Assembly (NCBI RefSeq): GCF_963668385.1
Contig: NZ_OY764327.1
Location: 6,084,724-6,148,723, forward strand
DNA length: 64,000 nucleotides
Direction: 5' to 3'
DNA from: an uncultured Carboxylicivirga sp.
Lineage (GTDB): Bacteria; Bacteroidota; Bacteroidia; Bacteroidales; Marinilabiliaceae
Below the pieces are notes generated by a model, which had not been told where the DNA came from, made no database searches, and saw only the letters and a program-made list of their open reading frames with translations. Both the position numbers and the translations under genes were made by a program. Positions 10,124-19,383 of the stretch are shown here, in pieces (the stretch's first letter is position 1; each line of letters begins with the position of its first letter).

Positions 10124-10197
10124 GGTTCCGTAGCTCAGCTGGATAGAGCAACAGCCTTCTAAGCTGTGGGTCATGGGTTCGAATCCCGTCGGAATCA
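10124..10197 (+). tRNA. tRNA-Arg (anticodon TCT)
   Basis: 74-nt cloverleaf. Acceptor GGTTCCG pairs with CGGAATC; the D arm has GCTC/GAGC; the anticodon stem ACAGC/GCTGT holds loop CTTCTAA, giving anticodon TCT (reads AGA); the T arm is ATGGG/CCCGT around TTCGAAT. The 3' CCA is not encoded. It has its own promoter upstream and a terminator immediately downstream. Confidence 0.97.
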
Positions 10198-10200
10198 CAA

Positions 10201-10227
10201 AAGCGGTCAACATTGACCGCTTTTTTT
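10201..10227 (+). terminator. Terminator of tRNA-Arg
   Basis: 10-bp perfect stem AAGCGGTCAA/TTGACCGCTT with a 2-nt loop, followed by seven T residues, starting 3 nt after the tRNA. Confidence 0.9.
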
Positions 10228-10673
10228 ATGTCTTTATCTTTCCTACATTGGCTTTCACGCAGTATTAAAGAAAAACAAGGAATAACACAAACGTGCTATT
10301 TTTAGTTCTGTTTGTCAAAATTGTTTACCAATGATTAAATTTAGGCATCTATTAAACGATTATTACGATGTCAACATCTTACAAATAAATTTTCAATCGA
10401 TTTGAAGAACTGCGCACCGGCGGTACGGCTGCAGTTCATTTACGAGTAATATACAATGGTAAAATTAAATAATTCCAAAAATAAATTTACTTTCAAATTA
10501 CAACTTTATTGCGTTATATAACAAACCATTCATTCATGCCTCAATAAAGCTTTTATTATGAAAACAATTAAATTGCCCCATGTTCATAATCACAAGCTTT
10601 TTTCTTAATCAAAGAATGATGTTGTGATATGTATTTTCTTATAAGCAAATAAAATACTAGTTTTTAAAGCACA
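10228..10673. other. Intergenic region downstream of tRNA-Arg, with a GC-rich stem-loop
   Basis: 446 bp with no convincing gene. It is strongly AT-rich except for a stem-loop at 10407-10437: GAACTGC and GCAGTTC enclose a second short stem CCG/CGG. There is no T-run after it, so it is not a simple terminator. A weak AT stem at 10631-10657 (GTATTTT/AAAATAC) could end transcription of the CHAT gene. No trace of an integrase or of a duplicated tRNA 3' end was noticed. Confidence 0.5.
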
Positions 10674-13600
10674 TTAATACACCAATTGAAAACCACTCCA
10701 AAAATGCGGATTATTAGGATATTGATTGCGCATTATTTTCTTACTTTCGCGAAGTGCTTCCCGCACTTCAAGTCCATTATTTATCCATTGATCGTAAAAT
10801 TCTGTCATTAACTCTGTTGTTTGAAGGTTAGGAACATTCCATAAGCTAACCAATATATAATCCACTCCAGCCAATTTAAAAGCTAATCTCAAGCCCTGCA
10901 CACCTTCATAATTACCGGCATCTCCCAATCCCGTTTCACAAGCAGCTAAAATGGCCAGTTTAGTCTTTGACAAGTTTGTTGTTGCTACTTCATAGGCGGT
11001 TAGTTTTCCATCATGATTACTATTTACTACTGAACCAGCTTTATTATTAGCTCCACTCATAACTAAAAAACTACGAAACAATGGATTGGGTGATATTTCG
11101 TACCAACTTGAATCGTTCGACGAGATATTATACTCCAATAGATCATTATATTCAGCGTGAGTACTAAAATGGATTATTTGAGAAGAATGACCATTGAGGT
11201 CATAAAAAGCATCCTCACTTGCTTTCTCTCTGGTTAATAAAGTAACATTACCACTATTCTTTTTAATAATATCAGCCACTTGCATCACCTCTGTATTATT
11301 TAAGAATTCCCATTCCTCACCCCTATTAGCCGAACGATAATTAATATTGCCACTAGCATTTTCAGCCAACTGTTTATCATTCAATGGAAAGTGATCCAAA
11401 TCATAATCCATCTGACCAAATAATGTTGTTTTCATAGTATCACTATAAAATAAGGGTTTACTATACTTAGCTATAGATTTACTGCTAAGAGGAAATTCAA
11501 ATTTATATTTATCAAACAACAAAGAATCTGAACTAATAGGTAAAGCGCCAAAAGCCACTTTATTTAATTCACCAACAGAACAGAGGTATATTTTTTTCAC
11601 ACCCAATAAATGTTTCTCTAAAGGCTTCCAAATAAAATCATAGAGCTCATTTCCCTCTCTATCATACGAATATAAAATTTTATTAAAACACTGAGGATCG
11701 AATATTTCAATAGGAGACATCTTGAGAGTTTCTGCCACAGTCTGTTCTATCAAACCATTATATTCTGCAGAACTACATAAAAAAGACACTTTGGGAGTCT
11801 CCCAGTCTGAACGCAAAATAAAAGCACCATACACAATATCATTTACAGACTTATTCCTTGGCGTATTCTTAAAACTAAAAAATTCTACCTTAGCTTCATC
11901 TTTTCCTATTTGTTGCTCATGACTAATTGACATATCCTCCTCATCTTCATCATCCTTGACTGTCCTTAACTTTTCTTCAAAAAAGGCTATTTCCCTTTTT
12001 ACAGCAAAGAGCTCTTTATCATTTAGTATCACCTCACCAATATTATGCTTGTAAACAGTACGTTTATTAAATAGATAATCGAAATATTCTTGCTGATTAC
12101 TCCCTTTAAAATCCTTAACAAACGATTTATGTTGATAGGTAAGAAATTCTTTAAACAAAAGAGTGGTTTCGTATAACTTACTTACATACTCATCATTAAC
12201 ATTTCCATTATATAAATAGGAATAACAATTATTCATATCAACTTCCAAATCTTTAAGTATATTAAGCTGAGTCTGGTAGGATTTTTTAGATAGACTGTCA
12301 AAATAATACCTCGATAATGTTGTCAGATATTTTAGTTGATATTTTTCTTTTTGCTGCTGATCATTGAGCAGTTGAATGTATTTAGGAAAACAATATAATG
12401 CAGTAGGATCTATATTTTGATGATTACATAATGTATCAATCACTTGTTTGTATAAACTTATAGCTTCATCCTTATTTCCTAATGCTGCATTAGCTTGGGC
12501 TAAGTTAGATTGCAAAACGTAATATACATAATTAGTGGTTGATTCTGTTTTTATAAACGATTGTTTGGCAACATCTAGTTTTTGAAATGCATCGTGATAA
12601 TTATGGTTTTCTATATCAATTAAAGCATAATACAATTGATATATCGCATATTTATGAGATAGTTTGGAAACATTACGACTATCGTATATTTCACCCGCTA
12701 ATTTGATACAATTATCAGCATCTGTAAATTTATTGAAGTCAACAGATAAAACTGCAATATTCAAATTAACATCTCCGTAAATCATATCTTTTTCTTTGCC
12801 TGATTCTTCAAGCAGTTTTTTTGCACATACATAATAATCCAATGCAAAACTTTTATCTCCAATACTATAATACACATTTCCTGTATTAAGAATCAGCCCT
12901 GACATTAGATTACTCTTTCTCAATTCAGTGTTATCAATGACTTCAATTGCCTTCGAAAAATCTAAAAGTGCTAACTGATTTTCACCTAAATTTCTATAGC
13001 AAGTACCTCGCAAAGCAAGTGATCGTGCGTATAAAACACTGATTGTATCATTTATAATTTGAAGCGATTGAACACTCCTATCTGCAGATTGCAAAGCCTC
13101 TTTGTATTTACCCATATATCGATATACAGTTGATCTGAAATTCTCCAAAAAAGGCACCTGTGTACGATGATATACCGTTGTTTTACATTGAAGCAATATT
13201 GAATCGGCCTTTGATGCCACTATCAATGCAGAATCATATTCCGTTAATGATCTGTACATATCGACTTGTTCAATATACGCTTTAGCAATCAACTCATAAT
13301 CATGCTTCTTATTACAACCTAAAATAACTACAGCTTCTTCGTTAAAATCTAGCGCTTTTTGATGCTCCCCAATACTATTAAGGATACTACTGTAACAGAT
13401 AAGTGCTTGTGCGTACAATACAGATTGTTTATCAGACATTAACTCTAATTTCCTTTTTATATCAGCACCTTTATTTTTAACACCGGTAGTATAGTCTTGA
13501 CAAATAGCAATTCTTATATTGATATCAAGCGTACTGCACGAAACAGTATCTGCTATTGACTGGTAAATCTTTAATGCTTTAATAAATTGATTGTTGCGAA

Positions 13601-13718
13601 ACAACGAATCGGCGCATTGTTTTAATTCTAAGTTATTCTGTTTTTGAGCAATGCTTGCATTACTATGGAATACGAATATTAAAAAAATGTAGGTTAAAGT
13701 TACTTTGGTTAAATTCAT
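10674..13718 (-). CDS. Exported TPR-CHAT protease-like protein
   Basis: 1014 residues. A signal peptide (about 1-25, ending SIAQ) is followed by many TPR-like helical repeats (about 30-480), a helical and acidic linker, and a C-terminal CHAT domain (about 660-1014). CHAT is a caspase-like peptidase fold; its catalytic pair is visible as His854 in STHAEY and Cys927 in AACETG, and the family-typical GVQGL and VSLW motifs follow. It is the last gene of a three-gene cassette: its ATG overlaps the upstream stop by one base (TAATG), implying translational coupling. A periplasmic protease or peptide-sensing role is inferred. The substrate is unknown. Confidence 0.88.
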   Translation of the reverse strand: MNLTKVTLTYIFLIFVFHSNASIAQKQNNLELKQCADSLFRNNQFIKALKIYQSIADTVSCSTLDINIRIAICQDYTTGVKNKGADIKRKLELMSDKQSVLYAQALICYSSILNSIGEHQKALDFNEEAVVILGCNKKHDYELIAKAYIEQVDMYRSLTEYDSALIVASKADSILLQCKTTVYHRTQVPFLENFRSTVYRYMGKYKEALQSADRSVQSLQIINDTISVLYARSLALRGTCYRNLGENQLALLDFSKAIEVIDNTELRKSNLMSGLILNTGNVYYSIGDKSFALDYYVCAKKLLEESGKEKDMIYGDVNLNIAVLSVDFNKFTDADNCIKLAGEIYDSRNVSKLSHKYAIYQLYYALIDIENHNYHDAFQKLDVAKQSFIKTESTTNYVYYVLQSNLAQANAALGNKDEAISLYKQVIDTLCNHQNIDPTALYCFPKYIQLLNDQQQKEKYQLKYLTTLSRYYFDSLSKKSYQTQLNILKDLEVDMNNCYSYLYNGNVNDEYVSKLYETTLLFKEFLTYQHKSFVKDFKGSNQQEYFDYLFNKRTVYKHNIGEVILNDKELFAVKREIAFFEEKLRTVKDDEDEEDMSISHEQQIGKDEAKVEFFSFKNTPRNKSVNDIVYGAFILRSDWETPKVSFLCSSAEYNGLIEQTVAETLKMSPIEIFDPQCFNKILYSYDREGNELYDFIWKPLEKHLLGVKKIYLCSVGELNKVAFGALPISSDSLLFDKYKFEFPLSSKSIAKYSKPLFYSDTMKTTLFGQMDYDLDHFPLNDKQLAENASGNINYRSANRGEEWEFLNNTEVMQVADIIKKNSGNVTLLTREKASEDAFYDLNGHSSQIIHFSTHAEYNDLLEYNISSNDSSWYEISPNPLFRSFLVMSGANNKAGSVVNSNHDGKLTAYEVATTNLSKTKLAILAACETGLGDAGNYEGVQGLRLAFKLAGVDYILVSLWNVPNLQTTELMTEFYDQWINNGLEVREALRESKKIMRNQYPNNPHFWSGFQLVY

Positions 13719-14473
13719 TATGGTTTAATATTTATCTTTCTAACTAAGAATGGCTCATTTGTTCTTTCTACAAAAATCATCCAGTAATACACTCCCGAAA
13801 CATTGGGAATCCAAGTGTATGCCAATTTATTTTTCTCCGTAATATGAATCCTCTTGGAATAGATGGTATCAACAACATTTATTGTTTCTTCAAATCCTAA
13901 TAACTGTAGTCGGTAGCTACCTGGCTTAAATTTGGTTAAGTTGAAATAAACCTTTTCTCCTATATCCGTTGTGTAATTATGTGTGGGGGCACATATTTCG
14001 ATCCCTCTTTGTGTTTGATTGGATAAAGCAACCAATCTATCCATTTCCGGATTGGATTGATAGTTCTTGGCCAATAAATGTTGATACGCCTTGTAATATT
14101 CTTTCTTTGGAAGATAAACAGTATCGCTTTGCGTTATTACTATACGGTTACTATTTGTTGGTTTAAATTGCCGGGTATAGTAGAGTGTTATAAATACAAT
14201 GCCTATGGCTGCCGCAGCATATTTTACGCTTACCATAACCCCCTTTTTTAAGTTAACTGAAATCATTGGGGTTGGTTTATTGGTATCATTAAGACTAGAC
14301 ACAGACTGTTGCCAACTAATTATTTCAACATAAGTACCAACGCATTCATCCACTTCCAATGCAAATTCCGAATCATCTGCATATAACTTATTAAACACCA
14401 TTGAGTCAGCTTCAGATAACGTATCTGATAAATAATCTATTATAAGTTCTTCTCGTTTTTTTAAAGAATTCAT
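13718..14473 (-). CDS. Single-pass membrane protein, anti-sigma-factor-like
   Basis: 251 residues. The acidic N-terminal part (about 1-75), with LSEADSMVFNKLYADD, resembles the cytoplasmic region of anti-sigma or zf-HC2-like proteins, but no zinc-binding HxxxCxxC is present. One transmembrane segment (about 83-100, rich in Ala, Ile and Val) is followed by a periplasmic beta-rich domain (about 130-251) ending in VRKINIKP. It lies between the Cys4 protein (17-bp gap) and the CHAT gene (1-bp overlap). Its topology suggests it links an outer event to a cytoplasmic factor. This function is inferred; no close family was recognised. Confidence 0.65.
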   Translation of the reverse strand: MNSLKKREELIIDYLSDTLSEADSMVFNKLYADDSEFALEVDECVGTYVEIISWQQSVSSLNDTNKPTPMISVNLKKGVMVSVKYAAAAIGIVFITLYYTRQFKPTNSNRIVITQSDTVYLPKKEYYKAYQHLLAKNYQSNPEMDRLVALSNQTQRGIEICAPTHNYTTDIGEKVYFNLTKFKPGSYRLQLLGFEETINVVDTIYSKRIHITEKNKLAYTWIPNVSGVYYWMIFVERTNEPFLVRKINIKP

Positions 14474-14490
14474 CCTTGTAACAATATAAA

Positions 14491-15540
14491 TTAATTTAGT
14501 TGACTTCTGAATTCATTAATTAGTTCTTTCAAAGTCGTTGTTTGATTTGCTTTTGAAAAATATTTAATGGCATTCTGATATATTTGTAGCTCTTTTACCA
14601 TCTCTGTATAATTACCAGGTCTCAGGTCTTGATTTTGCTCATAAGTTCGTAACTTCTTTTTAATGGTATTTATATTAAATATCATCGCGCCAATGGCCCT
14701 GTTCGATTGCACTCCTTTTATGCAATCAAGTAATCCGCCATTGTTCAATTCTTTTTGATAAACTTTACTTAAATCCTGCTGATGAATATAACCCATATTA
14801 AACAACACTTGCCCAGCAGTTCTATACCTTTCAGCGTCTAGATTATAATCCCTTTTTATTTTCTTACAATCGATAAAGTTGTTTTCATTATCAAACAAGT
14901 GCTGGAGATATAAAATAGCCACAGTCTTATAGTCTGTATTAAAATTAAAACCCTTCGACTTCATATTCTGCTCAATATGTTTTTGGATATGCTTAGGAAA
15001 AGAGCGGATTTCAGTCTCCTCTTCTTTATGGTGATTAATAACTTCAATTACTTGATTCAAATACTTACTTATACTAGGGTTGTCAAATACCTGATTGATG
15101 CATTTGGCGCATTTTTTGCGCCTTAATGACTGTATAGTCAAAGAGTATTTTTGAGTAGAATTTTCAGTAATATGACTTCCTGATGTATTGAAGTACTTGA
15201 TCGGGCAAGTTATGTTGTCGCATTTATGCACTAACAGGTGTTTCTCGGCCTTACCCTTGATTGAATAAGTAGCACTTCGAAATATCATTTCAATAAACAT
15301 TTCCCTATCCGTAATAGCCTCTACATCTCCATGAGCTAATCGCAAATATACCTGTCTGGCTTTTTGAGCAATAGCCTTTTTAAGACCTGAAGTACTTTTA
15401 TATGTTTTCGAGTCATTAGTGATACTCCTTAATACGCCATCTCTAATCTTAGAGACATCTACCTTAAATACTTTATTACTTTCAGGCTCTAATGTCTTGT
15501 TAATATGCTCCTTAATAAGTGAATTCAGATCCTTTTTCAT
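14491..15540 (-). CDS. Unrecognised protein with a four-cysteine cluster
   Basis: 349-residue soluble protein, not assigned to any family. It is Lys-rich and mostly helical. A compact cysteine set (Cys107, Cys112, Cys144, Cys147, with nearby His101 and His105) looks like a zinc- or iron-binding knuckle in the middle of the chain. The first gene of the CHAT cassette is often an ECF sigma factor in Bacteroidota; no sigma-70 region 2 or 4 is visible here, so this protein may take that place as a regulator or effector. That role is inference. There is no signal peptide or membrane segment. Divergent from the GLUG-repeat gene across 468 bp. Confidence 0.7.
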   Translation of the reverse strand: MKKDLNSLIKEHINKTLEPESNKVFKVDVSKIRDGVLRSITNDSKTYKSTSGLKKAIAQKARQVYLRLAHGDVEAITDREMFIEMIFRSATYSIKGKAEKHLLVHKCDNITCPIKYFNTSGSHITENSTQKYSLTIQSLRRKKCAKCINQVFDNPSISKYLNQVIEVINHHKEEETEIRSFPKHIQKHIEQNMKSKGFNFNTDYKTVAILYLQHLFDNENNFIDCKKIKRDYNLDAERYRTAGQVLFNMGYIHQQDLSKVYQKELNNGGLLDCIKGVQSNRAIGAMIFNINTIKKKLRTYEQNQDLRPGNYTEMVKELQIYQNAIKYFSKANQTTTLKELINEFRSQLN

Positions 15541-16008
15541 CCGTATATGTCTATTTCCTGTGACTAGATTAAATCCAAGTGGTATTAATCACAACTAACT
15601 GTACCACCAGTAATTATTGTATTCAATTGATTAACAACAATTCACACCATGGAAGCCAAAACATAAGTTTACATAGTGATTTGCATAAATATTAATCCAA
15701 ATAACTCCTTTTGTACAATAGCAAAAGTTAACAACACAAAACTAATAATTATTAGTAATTCAACTAATTATATGTAGTTATGTTACTTGCAATGATTCTT
15801 ACCACAAAAAAAACACCACCTATCTTCCTATATAAATGCACATTACAAACATACAAATACAAATTCACACCTATTTTTTTATACATTTTCTGACATATGT
15901 ATTTATCAGTTTAATTGTGTCTATTTCTTTTGCTTGTGCAATTTATAAGCTGTTAATCAGCATCTGGGAAAACAATAATTACTTAATTGATAACTTTTAT
16001 AATAAACT
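15541..16008. other. Divergent intergenic region between CHAT cassette and GLUG-repeat gene
   Basis: 468 bp, very AT-rich. It must hold the promoters of both directions, yet no full TTTG-N19-TAnnTTTG match was found on either strand. A small inverted repeat (GTGGTA and TACCAC, about 15580-15606) lies close to the start of the Cys4 gene. Repeats of TAATTATTAG-like sequence occur near 15740-15775. No ORF of note. Confidence 0.45.
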
Positions 16009-19000
16009 ATGAAGCAATTACTTTTAACCGTAATACTTTATGTATTGCCTGCTAGTCTTCTTCTTGCACAATATTCAGGAGGCACCGGGTCTGTTGACGA
16101 TCCATATAAAATAAGCACAAAAGCTGATTTAAAAACTTTGTCAGAGAACAGTGATGACATGTGGAAAAGTTTTGTGCTTATTAACGATATTTATTTTACT
16201 GAAACTGATTTTGAATATGGAGGAGAGTTCTATAATTCAGCAAAGGGATTTAATCCAATTGGTTCTTTAGACAATAAGTTTACAGGAACATTTGATGGTC
16301 AAGGTTATACAATAGACGGCTTATATATTAATAGTTCCAGTGAAGATTGTATAGGTTTTTTCGGATTTGTTGGAGGAGGAAGCAACACGCTAATTGAAAA
16401 TCTAATACTAACAAATGCAAATATAACAGCAAAAGATTATGTGGGTGGCCTTATCGGCGAATGCTATGGTAATGTAGCAAATTGCAAGGTATCAGGAGAG
16501 GTTAACGGGGTAAGTAATATTGGAGGTTTAATTGGATATCAAATTAACAGTACCACATACCAAGGAGGTATTATTACAGGTTGCTCAACCCATGGAAAAG
16601 TAACGGGTAGTGGTAGCTATGTAGGAGGACTTTTTGGCAATGTTTCTGCTCCATATGGTTATATAAATAATTGCTTTTCAACTGCTGATGTGATTGGTAA
16701 TTCGGAATACACAGGGGGACTTATTGGTAGATTCTCATCAAATTTGCTTTCAAATAGCTACGCTACAGGAAATGTTGAAGGAGTTAGCTATGTTGGGGGT
16801 CTAGTAGGTTACGGTAGAAATATCTTAAACTGTTATGCAAAAGGTGTAGTAAGCGGAAATAATAGAATTGGCGGTTTAATAGGATATGCTTACGCGGATA
16901 TAACTAACAGTTATGCTACAGGTGAAGTGTATGCCGTTGGTGGATATATTGGTGGTTTAATAGGAAGTGGAGGCAGCACTCTAACCGTTAAAAGTTGCTA
17001 CTATCTTTCCGGTAATGGTGATAATGATTATGGAACCGCTTTGACATATGATGAGTTTGCTGATGAGAGCAATTTTACCGATTGGAATTTTGATAAATAT
17101 TGGACTATAGCCACAATTGATGAGATAGAATCAGGAAAGCAATTACCATATCTTAGTTGGCAAACAAATGATACTTTCACTATTCAATTAACCTTTAAAG
17201 ATGAAGCAACTAATGATGTAATTTCAAATGTTGAAGTTTATACTACAGAAGAAGGTATAATTATGGGTAATTCAGATAAATCTGGAGTATCCAAATTAAA
17301 TCTTACAAATGGCGATTACTCCTTTTTATTAACAGTAGATGAGTATTTAAATAAGGTAATTAATATAACTGTTGCTGATGGCAGCATTTCCAAAGACGTA
17401 CTTATTACACCTACAGTAAAAGCAGCAGATAGTTACGCCGGTGGTGATGGCTCAGAAGAAAACCCTTATCAAATTGCCAATTTGGCTCAATTAAGAAAGC
17501 TTTCAGAGACACAAGATGATTGGGGAAGTTACTTTATACAATTAAATGATATTGATGCCACTGAAACGCAATATTGGAATTACAAAAAAGGCTTTTCTCC
17601 TATTGGTATCGATTATGACCATAATTTTTATGGTGAATATAATGGGTTAGATAAAACCATAACAGGAATTTACATCAATAGATCCTCAGAAGATTACACC
17701 GGGTTATTTGGTGAATTGGGACAAGTTAATAGTCATCCAAATACAGTTAGAAATATTCATTTAATAAACGCAAATATTAGAGGAAATAACTATACTGGAG
17801 GCATAACTGGTAGATGTCGTTTTGCTTTAGTTGAAAATTGTAGCTTTAATGGGAATGTTAATGGAGCAGAGGAATGTACTGGTGGGATTACTGGTTATAT
17901 GGGATCTTCGACTATCTCAGAGTGCACGGTTGAAGGGAAAATAATTGGAGGTAATTATACAGGAGGGGTCATTGGTAATTCAAATAATTCAACATCTAAC
18001 TCTATAAGAAACTCAGAATTTTCAGGTATTGTTGAAGCATTAGGTTATGATTACGTTGGAGGTTTATCTGGTCGTGGTTATGGAGATATTGTGAATTGCC
18101 ATACCTATTGTGAAGTAAAAGGTAAGAGTTATGCAGGAGGCCTTATCGGGAGTTATGGAGGAAGCTCAGATTATGAAATGAAAAATTGTTCTGCATATGG
18201 TTCTGTTTCAGCAACCGGGGATAATGTTGGAGGTTTAGTTGGCCAACTTTATTACATTACCATAAGATCCTGCTTTGCTAATGTAGAGGTTGATAATTCG
18301 TCAACCGATAATAGTGCCTCTACAGGAGGATTTGTTGGGAGCAGTAATAGTTTAATTGAAGATTGCTTTTCATGTGGAAATGTAAATAGTGCAGCAGGCT
18401 ATTGTGGAGGTATGATAGGTTACAATGGTTATGGTGTTTCAGATTTGAAGAATTGTTACACCACGGGAAAAGTAAATAGCACCGGAAGTAAGGTTGGCAG
18501 CATTGTTGGTTATGGGTCAAGTGTATCCCATTGTTATTATTTAAATAATCAAAGTAACAATAATACATACGGTACCCCAATTTCGAAAGAACAATATGCT
18601 AATCAAAGTACCTTCTCGAATTGGGATTTCAACACAACATGGTCAATGGGCGAATTGCCTGATATTGCTGATGGAGTACGACCCTATTTACAATGGCAAT
18701 ACGCAGGTCGCAAACAGTTGAACTTAAAAGCCGAGGATGAAGATAATGGTGATATAACTGACGAAGTAACCTTAACCGGTGGTGGTTGGTGCTTACCTAG
18801 TGATACAGTAACAATAAAAGCCGATTCTGAAAATTATAACTTCTTAGGTTGGTATGATAACAACGGTAATCTAATATCTGTAGATAACCCGTATTCATTT
18901 GTAATGGGAAGCAACCATATGCAAATAAAAGCTTTATTAGAAGCAACCGCTACTGATATCTCCGAGAACAAATTATCAACAGTTCGTATTTATCCAAATC

Positions 19001-19215
19001 CTGCCAGTGATTTTATAATCGTAGATCAACTTAAAGGTAAATATGTGTCAGGAGCTTTATATAACATTAGCGGAATTCTAATTACCAATTTTGAGCTAAA
19101 TAGTTCAATTAATCAATATAGATTAAATATTGATACTTTCCCCAATGGAGTGTATCTCCTAAAAATAATAGCAGCTGACAACTCTGTAAAAATCTGCAAA
19201 TTCTATAAAAAATAG
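16009..19215 (+). CDS. T9SS-secreted protein with two GLUG-repeat arrays
   Basis: 1068 residues. The signal peptide (1-20) is followed by a GGTGSVDDPYKI segment and a first array of GLUG-type repeats (about 130-330; units such as YVGGLIG with NCYA or NSYATG). A carboxypeptidase-regulatory-like or PEGA-like insert (about 390-470) separates it from a second start (GGDGSEENPYQI, about 480) and a second GLUG array (about 590-860). Near the C terminus come an InlB-repeat-like segment (FLGWYDNNG) and a type A T9SS sorting domain (RIYPNPASD to the final KFYKK). The protein should reach the cell surface or medium. Adhesion or glycan contact is inferred from the repeats; no catalytic motif was seen. 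Confidence 0.85.
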   Translation: MKQLLLTVILYVLPASLLLAQYSGGTGSVDDPYKISTKADLKTLSENSDDMWKSFVLINDIYFTETDFEYGGEFYNSAKGFNPIGSLDNKFTGTFDGQGYTIDGLYINSSSEDCIGFFGFVGGGSNTLIENLILTNANITAKDYVGGLIGECYGNVANCKVSGEVNGVSNIGGLIGYQINSTTYQGGIITGCSTHGKVTGSGSYVGGLFGNVSAPYGYINNCFSTADVIGNSEYTGGLIGRFSSNLLSNSYATGNVEGVSYVGGLVGYGRNILNCYAKGVVSGNNRIGGLIGYAYADITNSYATGEVYAVGGYIGGLIGSGGSTLTVKSCYYLSGNGDNDYGTALTYDEFADESNFTDWNFDKYWTIATIDEIESGKQLPYLSWQTNDTFTIQLTFKDEATNDVISNVEVYTTEEGIIMGNSDKSGVSKLNLTNGDYSFLLTVDEYLNKVINITVADGSISKDVLITPTVKAADSYAGGDGSEENPYQIANLAQLRKLSETQDDWGSYFIQLNDIDATETQYWNYKKGFSPIGIDYDHNFYGEYNGLDKTITGIYINRSSEDYTGLFGELGQVNSHPNTVRNIHLINANIRGNNYTGGITGRCRFALVENCSFNGNVNGAEECTGGITGYMGSSTISECTVEGKIIGGNYTGGVIGNSNNSTSNSIRNSEFSGIVEALGYDYVGGLSGRGYGDIVNCHTYCEVKGKSYAGGLIGSYGGSSDYEMKNCSAYGSVSATGDNVGGLVGQLYYITIRSCFANVEVDNSSTDNSASTGGFVGSSNSLIEDCFSCGNVNSAAGYCGGMIGYNGYGVSDLKNCYTTGKVNSTGSKVGSIVGYGSSVSHCYYLNNQSNNNTYGTPISKEQYANQSTFSNWDFNTTWSMGELPDIADGVRPYLQWQYAGRKQLNLKAEDEDNGDITDEVTLTGGGWCLPSDTVTIKADSENYNFLGWYDNNGNLISVDNPYSFVMGSNHMQIKALLEATATDISENKLSTVRIYPNPASDFIIVDQLKGKYVSGALYNISGILITNFELNSSINQYRLNIDTFPNGVYLLKIIAADNSVKICKFYKK

Positions 19216-19222
19216 ACTCACA

Positions 19223-19257
19223 TAGAGGTGATGACAAACATATAAACATCACCTCTA
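19223..19257 (+). terminator. Hairpin after GLUG-repeat gene
   Basis: 11-bp perfect stem TAGAGGTGATG/CATCACCTCTA with a 13-nt loop, 7 nt after the stop codon. The T-run is poor, so termination may be partial and the next gene could be read through. Confidence 0.6.
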
Positions 19258-19383
19258 CTTTCACCCTTAAACATAATAGTAATCTATAATTAATCCCTGT
19301 AGTGAATTATATGGATAGAATAATAATAAATTCTTCCCAATGCACTTCATTCTGTAAACAAAACAATCTTAAAAACAACATCT

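Noticed and set aside
10124..10673. tRNA-Arg as an integration site for a mobile island
   Set aside because: No integrase gene and no second copy of the tRNA 3' end were found downstream, so the accessory-looking genes that follow cannot be called an island on this evidence.
16009..19215. GLUG repeat region as a DNA repeat or CRISPR-like array
   Set aside because: The periodicity is at protein level, with variable unit length and divergent codons; there are no identical spaced DNA repeats. No CRISPR array was seen anywhere in the window.
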